A stretch of DNA of 64,000 nucleotides. Source: Flagellimonas sp947499585. GTDB lineage: Bacteria > Bacteroidota > Bacteroidia > Flavobacteriales > Flavobacteriaceae. Position numbers and translations under genes: made by a program. This document shows, piece by piece, positions 44,208 through 54,000 of the stretch. Below the pieces are notes generated by a model. The model saw nothing but the letters and a program-made list of their open reading frames with translations. It made no database searches and was not told the origin of the DNA. Positions within the stretch are counted from its first letter, which is position 1. The number at the start of each line of letters is the position of its first letter. The stretch covers positions 1,240,001 to 1,304,000 of the forward strand of contig NZ_CP138995.1 of assembly GCF_044596045.1 (NCBI RefSeq). Reading direction: 5' to 3'.

Positions 44208-45995
44208 TTACCACCCAGGGTTTTGTTCAAGATTTGGGTTTAGGACCAATTGGTCCGCCGGTAGTGGAAATAAGTAGTAATAATCGGGGAAAGCTGGGGG
44301 TGCAATGGGAATCAATTGTACATAACCTTCTGCTGCATTGTCCTGAATTGGTATCGTTTGGGTGTAATCCGATTGTCGTATCCACCTTCCCAATTTTACT
44401 TCCGTGGCGTAATCCATTTTTTTCCATCTTCGTAAATCGTCCCTTCGGACGCCTTCCCCCATCATTTCAACAGCTCGTTCGCGTCTTATCTCAAATAAAA
44501 CAGGATCAACATCAGGATCTCTGGTTGGGTCAAAATCGGCTACAATTTCAGAAACAACCATAGGAGCCACTCCGCCACGTTCCCTTAATCTGTTTATGGT
44601 GGCATCCGCTATGCCCTGATTAAATTGACCCATTTCAAACATAGCCTCGGCCTGTATCAGTAATATTTCGCCCATTCTAAAAGTAGGGTTATCGTTTAGG
44701 TCTTGTCCAGAGTTACCATCGTTATGATCGTTCCAAATCTTCCAAAAACGATACCCATTTCCAGTTTGTGTAGGAACTAACCTGTCAAAATTGGGAACTT
44801 CGCCGGTAACTCTTTTGGACCAGTTTCTGTCTGGTAATTCTTTGAAAGGAAAGCCACCCGTTATAGTCGCAAGAATTGGAAAATATTCCTCATCGGCGGC
44901 ATTACCTGTGGGAGTCCAGTTCTGGGTTCCATCTCCATTTACCCTATACGGCGGCGGACTCATAAGAAGTAAACGGTCATCCCGATCTCTGAACTCTGCA
45001 TAAAAGTCCCGGTCTCCTTGAAATTGAGTATTGGTCGGGTTGGTAACAGGCAACCCATTTTTTGTCAAAAACTTATCAATTCCTTTTCTTGTAATATCAT
45101 ATTTATTATTGGTAGACCTAGTATTGGTGGATATTGTATGGGTCAATTGATCAATGACATAATGCTTGTATAATATGATACCTGGAATTTCTGCAAGATC
45201 GATACTGTTGAAGACCTGATCATAACTTGAATGCAAAACTGGATATTTGCCCATAAGGGTTTCAGAAACTTCTGCAGCTATTGTTAAGAATTTATCAGAA
45301 TCTCCCAGACTGTGGTACTTACGCCATGTTCCTTCAAAAAGAGCAAAACGTGCCAATAGGGCTCTGGCTACATCCGGATTTACAGTATTTGGGCCATCAC
45401 CATCTTCCTTAATGATGTTAATCGCTTCTTGTAGATCCCTTAAAATATTGTTTGCCACAAGATCTCTGGAATCTCTAGGAGCATACAAAATATCTGTATC
45501 CGAGTCGGTAATCTCGTTTTCCAGCCAAGTTACTCCGCCATAGGTTCTTAAAAGTTCAAAAAATTCATGGGCCCTAAAGAACAATCCTACTCCTCTCCAA
45601 TGAGCAATATCCCTTTCTTCCATTTCAGATCCATCAATGTTGCCCAACATGATGTTTACCCGGCGAATATTTTCATAGGAATCTCCGTAAATGGTTTCAA
45701 AACTATTTGCAGGAATATCAATATTCTGCGCAATATAAGGTCTAGAGATACTGCTACCACCATTTTGCATTAAGTCACCATCCAAATCCCGCGTGGCCGC
45801 CCAGACGAGGTTTCTGGGAAAGGTGTCAAAGAATTCATAGAAACTCCACGCATAGGTTCGTACATTGTTGTACGTACTAAAAATAGTCGCTTCCGATAGC
45901 TCATCTTGCGGGACAAGATCCAATTCACTATCACAACTTATGGTCAAAAGCAGCATTAAGCTCCCTAAACAAAAACGATTTATTAAATTTTTCAT
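44208..45995 (-). CDS. SusD/RagB family surface glycan-binding lipoprotein
   Basis: A 595-residue lipoprotein (lipobox LTISC) with the SusD N-terminal region (VPQDELSEATIFSTYNNVRTYAWSFYEFF), tetratricopeptide-like helices (DIAHWRGVGLFFRAHEFFELLRTYGGV) and the C-terminal RagB block (FRMGEILLIQAEAMFEMGQ, IRRERAVEMMGEGVRRDDLRRWKKMD). It forms the lid of the SusC transporter and binds the oligosaccharide at the cell surface. It follows susC by 11 bp. Identification is secure; the ligand is unknown. Confidence 0.95.
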   Translation of the reverse strand: MKNLINRFCLGSLMLLLTISCDSELDLVPQDELSEATIFSTYNNVRTYAWSFYEFFDTFPRNLVWAATRDLDGDLMQNGGSSISRPYIAQNIDIPANSFETIYGDSYENIRRVNIMLGNIDGSEMEERDIAHWRGVGLFFRAHEFFELLRTYGGVTWLENEITDSDTDILYAPRDSRDLVANNILRDLQEAINIIKEDGDGPNTVNPDVARALLARFALFEGTWRKYHSLGDSDKFLTIAAEVSETLMGKYPVLHSSYDQVFNSIDLAEIPGIILYKHYVIDQLTHTISTNTRSTNNKYDITRKGIDKFLTKNGLPVTNPTNTQFQGDRDFYAEFRDRDDRLLLMSPPPYRVNGDGTQNWTPTGNAADEEYFPILATITGGFPFKELPDRNWSKRVTGEVPNFDRLVPTQTGNGYRFWKIWNDHNDGNSGQDLNDNPTFRMGEILLIQAEAMFEMGQFNQGIADATINRLRERGGVAPMVVSEIVADFDPTRDPDVDPVLFEIRRERAVEMMGEGVRRDDLRRWKKMDYATEVKLGRWIRQSDYTQTIPIQDNAAEGYVQLIPIAPPAFPDYYYLFPLPADQLVLNPNLEQNPGW

Positions 45996-46006
45996 TTCAA
46001 TTTTTT

Positions 46007-49000
46007 TTAGAATGATACATTAAGACCTACGGAATACTGTGCCAATATGGGATATCTGGTTCGTACACCAGCGCCTGTCAACGATTGATCTGGATCTAGA
46101 CCCCTTTGCAATCTATCAAAGGTAAAAGGGTTGTTGGCTGCCACAAAAACCCTTAGTTTGTTGACATTTAAACGATCAAGAACATTAGAATCAAATGAGT
46201 ACCCGAAAGTGATGTTTTGAATTCGAATATAACTCTCATCGCTTAGGTATTTGGTCTGCACAAATCGGCTTGTTCCATAATTGCTATCATTGTTGCCCGT
46301 ACTTGCATCCCCATAAATTCTTGGATAGAAAGCATCCTGATTATCTGGGGTCCAATAATCCAATTGGTGGGCATAAATATGATCAAAAACCGAAATATAA
46401 GGGAAAATCAAATCCAGATCTTGTTGCCTATCTTCCCCATCCACGGTTGTAAAACCCCTCCAACGATCTCTTTTACCCACACCATTTAAAACAAAGGATA
46501 AATCGAAGCCTTTATAGGCCATATTGCCATTGATTCCAAATTGATACCTTCTTGTGTTATTACCAATGCGTTTGCGATCACCAGGACCAGTATCCGCAAT
46601 CATGTTTCCGTTGTCATCAAACTGCGGAGCTGTCGTACCGTTTCCATTGGTGATTATACCATCACCATTAAGATCTTTGTACTTTACATCGCCAGGGTAC
46701 GGAACAGGAGTATTTTCCGGAAAAGGAACGCCATCGAGCAACTGTCTGTTTGGGCCAGATAAATCGGCGTCCAAAGTTCCGGACACAAAATCATCAGCGG
46801 TATAGTAACCATCGGTAACATAGCCCCAAATCTCACCTACTTCATGACCTTCATAAAATTGACCAATTAATTTTTCGGATGCTTCAAAACGAGTTATTTT
46901 AGATTGGCTATCAAAAACATTGACGTTTATACCATAGGTAAAGTCACCAATTTTATCTTGCCAGCCTACTTGTAATTCCCATCCAGTGGTTTCTAGATCG
47001 GCGTCGTTCTGTAAAGGCGCTTCTGTTCCTAAAATTGCTGGTAACGGAAGGGCAGCCTTGAGCATACCATTGGTCTCACGTACATAAATATCAAAAGAAG
47101 TATTCAATCGATTGTTGAAAAAATTAGCATCCAACCCCAAGTTTTTGGTAACCACCTCTTCCCACGTAAAAGTATCACTAACCAACTGTGCCGGGTTAAA
47201 ACTTATAAAACGTTGGTCCGCGCTGAGGTCTATCCATTCCGCCAAAAAGCTTTCATATCCTGGGATGGAAGGGTAATATTCTTGTTGGTTATTGTCTGGC
47301 CTTCTATACTCTTGGTTTCCTATTTTACCCCAGGAAGCCCTTGGCTTTAATAGGGTTACAAAGTCCGCATTTTTCATAAAAGGTTCCTCGCTAATGTCCC
47401 AACCTACAGAGAATGAAGGTAACAGGGCATATCTACTGCCCGAAGCAAATCGGGAAGAGCCGTCATAACGAAGGTTGGCCTCTAAAAAATAACGATCTAG
47501 AAGATTGTAATTCAATCGACTAAAATATCCCACAACAGCCCATTCATAAAAGGAATCGGAAATTCGGAAATTCTCTCCTTGTGCTAAATTGAAGGTTGGA
47601 GTTTCTGGGTCGATAAGGTCATTTCTGAATGCTGTAAAAACATCTCGCTTTTCATCTTCTTTATTAAAGCCCACAAGAAAATTGAAATTATGGTCGCCCA
47701 AGGTCAAATCGTATTTTCCGTAAATGTTCAAACCATTGTAAATCCTGTTGGTTTGTGCTTTTTGAAGACTTGAATTACGCAGCGCATCTTCTTCGGGAAC
47801 GGTTGGGTTGAACCTAAAGGTGCTATGAAATCTTTGGCCATTATTGACCTCAACTCTATTTATAAAGTTCTTTTCATAGGTATATTCTCCCGTAATTGAA
47901 AAATTCTTAAAGGCTTTCCATTCCAAACGTTGGAACAAACGTAAATTGTCATCATCTCTTTTATCAGGAACAGTAAAACGCACCCTATTGCCAGGACTGT
48001 CAAAAGGTAGGGTCACAGTTCCATCGTCAAAAAAACCTGTGGGATCGTACATACGTTGTTGAATCGCATTGTTGTATCTAGCATCTGGTATGGACTGGAT
48101 ACTGGAACGGAACAAAACGTTGGAGGAAGATGTAAGGGATGGAGTAATATCGGCATCTATTTGGGCATTAATATTGTATTTTTTGAACGAATCTTTACTC
48201 GTGACCATAACACCATCTTCAAAAGCGTAACCGGTACTTAAGCGGTAACCAATCTTCTCACCACCACCCGATACTGAAAAATTATGGATGGTGGAGTACC
48301 CAAAATTATTGATAAAATCTTCTATGATATCTGAATCTGCCAGGGGATATAGTTGTCCGCCATCATCGTGTATAGGATAGGTTCTGTTACTGATTGGGTC
48401 TGTGACCAAATTAAGTTCATTGGAATTGGCATCGTACAAATCCAATAGTTCTTTCCAACGATCCACATTCTGGCCTGCAAAATAGGCATTCACGCCAAAA
48501 TCATCGAGGGCCTCCACAAATTGTCTGGTGGCAGCTTTTTCAGGAAGATCTACAGCCCGTGAAATACTTGTGGTCACATCATAACTAAAACTCACTTTTT
48601 TATTACGATTGGCAGCTTTTGTGGTAATGAGTACCACCCCAAAAGCTGCCCTTGCACCATAAATGGATGAGGCCGCGGCATCTTTAAGCACCGATATGGA
48701 CTCAATATCCCTTGGGTTAAGGTCTTCAATATCACCTGGGACATTATTGATGAGAATCAAAGGAGATCCTCCATTGATTGAGGTAAAACCCCTAATGTTT
48801 ATTGAAGTGGTATTGTTACCGGGTTGTCCTGAATTTTGTACAACCTGTAATCCAGCAGCGACACCTTGTAAGGCTTGTGTGGCATCTACTATAGGACGAT
48901 CATTAATAATTTCATCAAGTTGAACATAAGAGGTAGCCCCTGTAACGTTTTCCCTCTTTTGCGTGCCAAAACCAACTACAACTACCTCGTCCAATTGAGA

Positions 49001-49300
49001 TACATCGGGAGATAGAGAAACATTTATTGTGGTTTGTCCATTTACAAGTATGGTTTGAGAAATAAAACCAATTGAACTTATAATCAATGACGCATCTGAT
49101 GGTACATTTATTTCATAATTTCCATCAAAATCTGAGGCAACGCCGTTTGTCGTATTCTGTTCTATGACACTAACACCTGGAATAGGCATTCCGGTTTCAA
49201 CATCTGTTACATTTCCTGTCACCTTGATATTTTGGGCGGATAGCATGCCACAAAAAACAAGAGTCGTTAGAAATACGAATTTAGTTTTCAGTTTTTGCAT
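46007..49300 (-). CDS. SusC/RagA family TonB-linked outer-membrane transporter
   Basis: A 1097-residue outer-membrane protein. The signal peptide ends in SAQN. A carboxypeptidase-regulatory-like domain follows (about 25-110: VTGNVTDVETGMPIPGVSVIEQ), then the TonB-box-like segment DEVVVVGFGTQKRENVTGA. The SusC plug contains INIRGFTSINGGSPLILINNVPGDIEDLNPRDIESISVLKDAAASSIYGARAAFGVVLITTK, shown here as landmark positions about 165-230. A long beta barrel ends YSVGLNVSF. It imports oligosaccharides together with the adjacent SusD. It lies 57 bp after the GH109 gene. Confidence 0.95.
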   Translation of the reverse strand: MQKLKTKFVFLTTLVFCGMLSAQNIKVTGNVTDVETGMPIPGVSVIEQNTTNGVASDFDGNYEINVPSDASLIISSIGFISQTILVNGQTTINVSLSPDVSQLDEVVVVGFGTQKRENVTGATSYVQLDEIINDRPIVDATQALQGVAAGLQVVQNSGQPGNNTTSINIRGFTSINGGSPLILINNVPGDIEDLNPRDIESISVLKDAAASSIYGARAAFGVVLITTKAANRNKKVSFSYDVTTSISRAVDLPEKAATRQFVEALDDFGVNAYFAGQNVDRWKELLDLYDANSNELNLVTDPISNRTYPIHDDGGQLYPLADSDIIEDFINNFGYSTIHNFSVSGGGEKIGYRLSTGYAFEDGVMVTSKDSFKKYNINAQIDADITPSLTSSSNVLFRSSIQSIPDARYNNAIQQRMYDPTGFFDDGTVTLPFDSPGNRVRFTVPDKRDDDNLRLFQRLEWKAFKNFSITGEYTYEKNFINRVEVNNGQRFHSTFRFNPTVPEEDALRNSSLQKAQTNRIYNGLNIYGKYDLTLGDHNFNFLVGFNKEDEKRDVFTAFRNDLIDPETPTFNLAQGENFRISDSFYEWAVVGYFSRLNYNLLDRYFLEANLRYDGSSRFASGSRYALLPSFSVGWDISEEPFMKNADFVTLLKPRASWGKIGNQEYRRPDNNQQEYYPSIPGYESFLAEWIDLSADQRFISFNPAQLVSDTFTWEEVVTKNLGLDANFFNNRLNTSFDIYVRETNGMLKAALPLPAILGTEAPLQNDADLETTGWELQVGWQDKIGDFTYGINVNVFDSQSKITRFEASEKLIGQFYEGHEVGEIWGYVTDGYYTADDFVSGTLDADLSGPNRQLLDGVPFPENTPVPYPGDVKYKDLNGDGIITNGNGTTAPQFDDNGNMIADTGPGDRKRIGNNTRRYQFGINGNMAYKGFDLSFVLNGVGKRDRWRGFTTVDGEDRQQDLDLIFPYISVFDHIYAHQLDYWTPDNQDAFYPRIYGDASTGNNDSNYGTSRFVQTKYLSDESYIRIQNITFGYSFDSNVLDRLNVNKLRVFVAANNPFTFDRLQRGLDPDQSLTGAGVRTRYPILAQYSVGLNVSF

Positions 49301-49357
49301 TAATCATTTGATTTTAGTTAGTAATCTTAGGTTATCTAGTTTGCTTGCGTTTAAATT

Positions 49358-50716
49358 TTAATAAGAATCCTTAATCCAATTGTAGGGTTTTCTTTTTATC
49401 CAATTTCCACGAGTGAAGTCTGGAAAATCCTGTGGTTCACCATTATTGGCAATGGAAAGTTCAGAAAGTGGAGTAATAGCACTCCAAGCTGCGGCGTCGT
49501 AGGCATCCATAGGAGGCGCAATATTTTGCTTAGCTGATTGTACAAAGGCATTGATTACAAAGAAATCCATTCCGCCATGACCCGCTCCTTTGGCGTAGGT
49601 TCCGTATTTTTTCCATAGGGGGTGATCATATTTTTCCAACCATTGATTGGCTTCATCCCAGCGATGTGGTTTTGATTTCCCTTCAACGTAAATACGGTTT
49701 CCATCTACTTCCCATAAGCCTTTGGCGCCTTGTACACGGAATCCTAGGGAATATGGTCTAGGTAGATTACAGTCATTGGTTATGATGATTGTTTCTCCAT
49801 TTGAGGTTTCAATGGTATTTGTTACTACATCACCTTGCTTCCATTTTAATGCCGCATTGGGATGGTCTTTTCCGCCTAGTTCAGTAATATAGTTTTTAAA
49901 GCCAACTGCATTGGTAGCATGTGAGGTTATCGTTAAAAATCGATTTCCACGATTTATATCGGCCATTGGAGCTATGGGTCCTATTCCATGAGTGGGGTAA
50001 AAGTCTCCATTTCGTAATAGTGAATGTTGTGTACGCCACTTGGATTCTGAGATTCCCTTTTCACCAAATTCCGCACCTTTGCCATAGGCAGTTTTTCCGT
50101 CATTAAAGAGTACTCCTCTAAGATCATGTTGGTAGCCACATCTATAGTGTACCATTTCTCCGAAGACATTTTGTTTTACCATGTTGAGCACAGCCAATAC
50201 ATCTCTTCTGTAATTGACATTTTCCAAAATCATTAAATGTGTTCCGGTTTGTTCATGGGTATTAACCAAGTCCCAGCACTCTTCAAGGGTATTAGCGGCC
50301 GAAACTTCCAAACCTGTATACTTTCCGGCGAGCATTGAATCTTTTGCCATTCGGGTATGCCACAACCATGGAGTGGCTATTATTACTGCATCCAACTCGT
50401 CCAGTTCAAGTAAGTTTTTGTAGTCATATTCATTTTTCCCAAATACTTTTGGTTTGGCCGCACCCTTTTTGGAGATAATATCCAAACCTAATTGTATCCT
50501 TGCATCATCTACATCACAAATGGCGACTACATTTACATCATCTCTAAGCAGTAGGTTGTTTAAATGATTTGTTCCTCGCAAGCCAACTCCAATAACTCCA
50601 ATATTTAATTTGGCTGCGTTGGATCCTTTTGTAATACCAAAGGAAATACTAGGAGCAAGGGCCAATCCGGTACTGGCCAATGCAGATTTTTTGACAAAAT
50701 TTCTTCTTGAATTCAT
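49358..50716 (-). CDS. Gfo/Idh/MocA-family protein, GH109-like (alpha-N-acetylgalactosaminidase candidate)
   Basis: A 452-residue protein with a twin-arginine-type signal (NSRRNFVKKSALAST). A Rossmann domain follows (LNIGVIGVGLRGTNHLNNLL, then VVAICDVDDARI). Motifs typical of glycoside hydrolase family 109 are ATPWLWHTRMAKDSMLAGKYTGLEVS, NTLEECWDLV, DFYPTHGIGPIAPMADINRGNRF and GAGHGGMDFFVINAF. GH109 enzymes use tightly bound NAD+ in a redox-assisted hydrolysis; the characterised ones remove alpha-GalNAc, as on blood group A and mucin-type glycans. The specificity here is inferred. It is the first gene of the seven-gene operon, 183 bp downstream of the paired LacI-type operator. Confidence 0.88.
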   Translation of the reverse strand: MNSRRNFVKKSALASTGLALAPSISFGITKGSNAAKLNIGVIGVGLRGTNHLNNLLLRDDVNVVAICDVDDARIQLGLDIISKKGAAKPKVFGKNEYDYKNLLELDELDAVIIATPWLWHTRMAKDSMLAGKYTGLEVSAANTLEECWDLVNTHEQTGTHLMILENVNYRRDVLAVLNMVKQNVFGEMVHYRCGYQHDLRGVLFNDGKTAYGKGAEFGEKGISESKWRTQHSLLRNGDFYPTHGIGPIAPMADINRGNRFLTITSHATNAVGFKNYITELGGKDHPNAALKWKQGDVVTNTIETSNGETIIITNDCNLPRPYSLGFRVQGAKGLWEVDGNRIYVEGKSKPHRWDEANQWLEKYDHPLWKKYGTYAKGAGHGGMDFFVINAFVQSAKQNIAPPMDAYDAAAWSAITPLSELSIANNGEPQDFPDFTRGNWIKRKPYNWIKDSY

Positions 50717-50858
50717 ATTGATATCTAGAGGTATCTTTAATTAATATTGTTACTAATTTGTTCCTCTTCAAATATTGGTATAACTGTCCAGGTAAAGGGT
50801 ATACATTTTAGTCTAAGACCACCTATTTTTTCTGCTTTCAGTCCTTTTTCCCTTTCAA

Positions 50859-50875
50859 AATGGTTCATTTTGGAA
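50859..50875. repeat. Short inverted repeat upstream of GH109
   Basis: CAAAATG and CATTTTG (7-bp perfect arms) flank GTT. It lies 24 bp from the LacI-type palindrome, on the GH109 side. It could be a second regulator site or a leader hairpin. Confidence 0.4.
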
Positions 50876-50902
50876 GATAAGGATGTCAAAGTTTCATAAA
50901 TT

Positions 50903-50920
50903 AATGTGTACGATAACATT
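50903..50920 (+). promoter_or_regulatory. LacI-type operator, site 1
   Basis: AATGTGTACGATAACATT, an imperfect palindrome of the form ATGTnnnCGnnnACAT with central CG, as expected for LacI-family repressors. It is the left half of a 48-bp perfect palindrome (50899-50946). An identical 18-mer occurs at 59065-59082 upstream of the lacI-type gene. Confidence 0.85.
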
Positions 50921-50924
50921 TTAA

Positions 50925-50942
50925 AATGTTATCGTACACATT
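50925..50942 (-). promoter_or_regulatory. LacI-type operator, site 2
   Basis: The exact reverse complement of site 1, separated from it by TTAA. The CG centres of the two sites are 22 bp apart, about two helix turns, so two repressor dimers could bind side by side on the same face. Confidence 0.85.
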
Positions 50943-51061
50943 AATTGTACTTTTTTGATTTTAAAATGCTCATGTTTAAAGAAAAAAAATGTAATTTGGG
51001 TAAGGTTTATCGATTGATTATGGAAATGTATTGATTGATAGCATCTAAAATAGCTGTCGAA

Positions 51062-54000
51062 ATGGGAGATGAAAGAATGGCAATCGGATTAATTACAGAC
51101 ACTGGAGGTTTTTTTAAATGCTTTGTAACAAAGTTTAAGGAAGGGTTTGGTTTCAACCGAGGCTTATGTTGCTTTTTGAGTCTATTTTTTCTTCAATTAG
51201 CGCAAAGTCAGGAACTCAATAATTTTATTCACTTTGAAAGGGTATTTCAGGCCTCTTCATCAATAGAAAATGACAGTTTAGGTAACATCCTTATTACTTC
51301 CTTTGATGGTATTTATAAGTATAATGGATATGATTTTACCTTTACATCCTATTCTAAAATTTTTGGATACGAATTTGCGAATAAAAGAAGGGTATTCTTT
51401 AAAAAGGATAAAAAGAGCAACTTTTGGCTGGCCACCTATAATGGTGAACTTACCCAGTTTGGAAAGAATGGCAGATATGTTCATTTTAGAGACAGTTTAT
51501 CCATTGAAGGGAAACCGGTAAGAATCAATACCATAATCCCTTTTGATAATAAGGTTTGGTTTGGTTCAACAGAGGGAGCTCTTTACGAATATGCCTATTG
51601 CGATTCAAAATTGTCACGAATAGCCACCCTGCCCTATATTGAAAATAGACCCCAAACAATAACCACTATTGCCGCCACAGATTCCAATCAAATATGGATT
51701 GGTACAGCTGATGGTAAGGTCTATGGTTACAAGGTCACTATTAAACAGCTTCAAGAAGTAAAAATGCCCTTTGATGACAAAACCCCCCATATGGTGCGTT
51801 TGGTTTCTGATAAGAAAAGCAGAATATGGATTGTTTCTGAACTTTATGGACTCTATAGGTACGAACCTGATTCCCAAAATTTGAAAGCGTTTCCTATTTC
51901 AGGTTCGGGGGAGACATCCCCAGAGAACTCTCCTCAGTTTTATTCCCTTTATTGCGACGCTCAAGGGAATATTTGGGCAGGAACAGATGGAGAAGGATTG
52001 TATAAAATTGATAAGGACAGTAATAGTATTTCCCATTTTAAACATGACGACAACAATAAATTCTCTATTGCAAACAATAGCATAACCAATATCTCTGAAG
52101 ATGTACACGGAAATCTTTGGGTAGTTTACAAAAGAGGTTTTATAGATATCTTACCAAACTATAGTAGCAGTATACAATACTATACTGGATCGGATGAAAA
52201 TGTCCCATCTACAGTCCTTAGTGTACTTAAAACCTCTGATAATTCACTTTGGATTGGAACAGATGGAAAAGGGTTGAATAGAGTATTTCCAGATGGAACA
52301 AGCGTTCAATATGGCAATAAGACAAATGATTCCCCAATTTTTGGAGGAAGATATATTCAGCGAATTGTAGAGGATTCAAATAAAAAAGTATGGATAGCCA
52401 CCTATAAAAATGGCCTTTCCGTTTACAATCCTAAGCAAAATGTGTTTAGTAAGGTTAAGATGCCCGGGATTTCAGAAAAAGGAAGTGCTGATGTTCGTTT
52501 TCTTTATCAAGATTCAAAAAATCGCATTTGGGCATCCACAAGTGAAGGAGTCCTTCTTTTTAACGAAAGTAAACAAGTGTTGGCTCATTTTAGCTATCGG
52601 TCACATGGGTTGTCTGGAACCATATCAGAAAGTATTTGCGAGGCGCAAGATGGTTCCATATGGATAGGTATGAACAGGGGGGGCTTATTCAAGTTTGAGG
52701 AAAACAGCGATAATCTTCAGAACTCCCTATTCAGAAAAATTAAGTACTATCAAAAAACGCATATAGAGGATACAAATAACTATGATCCCTCATTTATGAT
52801 AGCCGATGCGGACAATAATCTTTGGATACGGTCCCTTTCAGGGTCTCTTTTACGCTTTAACACCCAAGATCATTCCTATAAATCATTCATAACGCATAAC
52901 AGCATAAAGGACTTGGAGATAAGTGCAATGTTATTTGATGATAATGGAAAACTTTGGATGAGTAGTAGAAACGGACTTCATCATTATGACGTAAAAAAGG
53001 ATTCGCTCGATTCTTATTACAGAGTAAACGGTCTACAAGGAGACAATTTTATAAGGAAAAGTGCTTTTAAAGGCGAAGATGGTATGTTATATTTTGGAGG
53101 CGATGATGGGGTGAGTGCCTTCTATCCCCATTTGATGAAAAAAAATAAACCGCAATCACATTTAGGCATTAGCCAAATAGATATTTTGAACAAACCGGCA
53201 ATTGACTTGGTGCCTGATCAAGTTGAACAAGGAATTGAAAATGTGGAATACTTGAATTTAAAGTATGATCAGTCGTCCTTTTCATTCCAATTTGCAGCTA
53301 TTGGGGATGTTCTTAATCCAGAATATAATTATGCCTACAGATTAAACGGTTTTGATAAGGAATGGATCGCTCCAAGAGGGGAGCGCGTGGCAACCTATAC
53401 CAACATTCCGCCGGGCGAATATATTTTTGAAGTAAAAGCAGGAACCAAAAAAGGCGTCTGGAATATTCCAACAAAGCAAATAGCTATTTCTATTAAATCT
53501 CCTTGGTGGTCAAACGGTATTGCGTATTTGGTATATTCCTTAATTGTTGGATTACTTTTTCTTGGGATTGTTTTTTGGGTAAGGCTTAGAAATAAATTGC
53601 ACAGAGAAGAATTTCAATTTAATAAAGAAAAAGAACTGTATGCCCTAAAAATGAATTTCTTTGCGAAAATGTCCCATGAGATTCAGACCCCGTTGACGTT
53701 GATTACCGGTCCGATTGATGATATGTTACAAAGGGCAATCTCCAACGGCAATCAATTATTGAGGCAACGTCTTTCTTTAATTAAAAACAATGCGCAAAGA
53801 CTCTCCAGAATTTCAAAAGGATTGATGACAGTAAGAGATAGGGAGTTGGATAAACTGCGAGTTTACGCTTTAAGGAAAAATATCATATACGATCTAAGAA
53901 AAATAGCAGATTCATTTTCGGAACAAGCCAGATTTAAAAATATTGATTTCGTCCAAGACTATCCAAAAGAAGAAGTATTTCTTTGGTATGATGCAGAAAA

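Larger units (their letters stand above)
50717..51061. promoter_or_regulatory. Divergent regulatory region between the GH109-sus operon and the hybrid sensor gene
   Basis: 345 bp without a gene. It holds the inverted repeat at 50859-50875 and the paired operators at 50903-50942 within a 48-bp perfect palindrome. No exact TAnnTTTG is seen for either direction. AATATTTG on the minus strand (50776-50769) is a one-mismatch candidate for the GH109 promoter. A 60-codon minus-strand ORF (50737-50919) starts inside the palindrome and is not believed. Confidence 0.7.

Noticed and set aside
50737..50919. 60-codon minus-strand ORF upstream of GH109
   Set aside because: Its start lies inside the operator palindrome and the translation has no domain or signal features.
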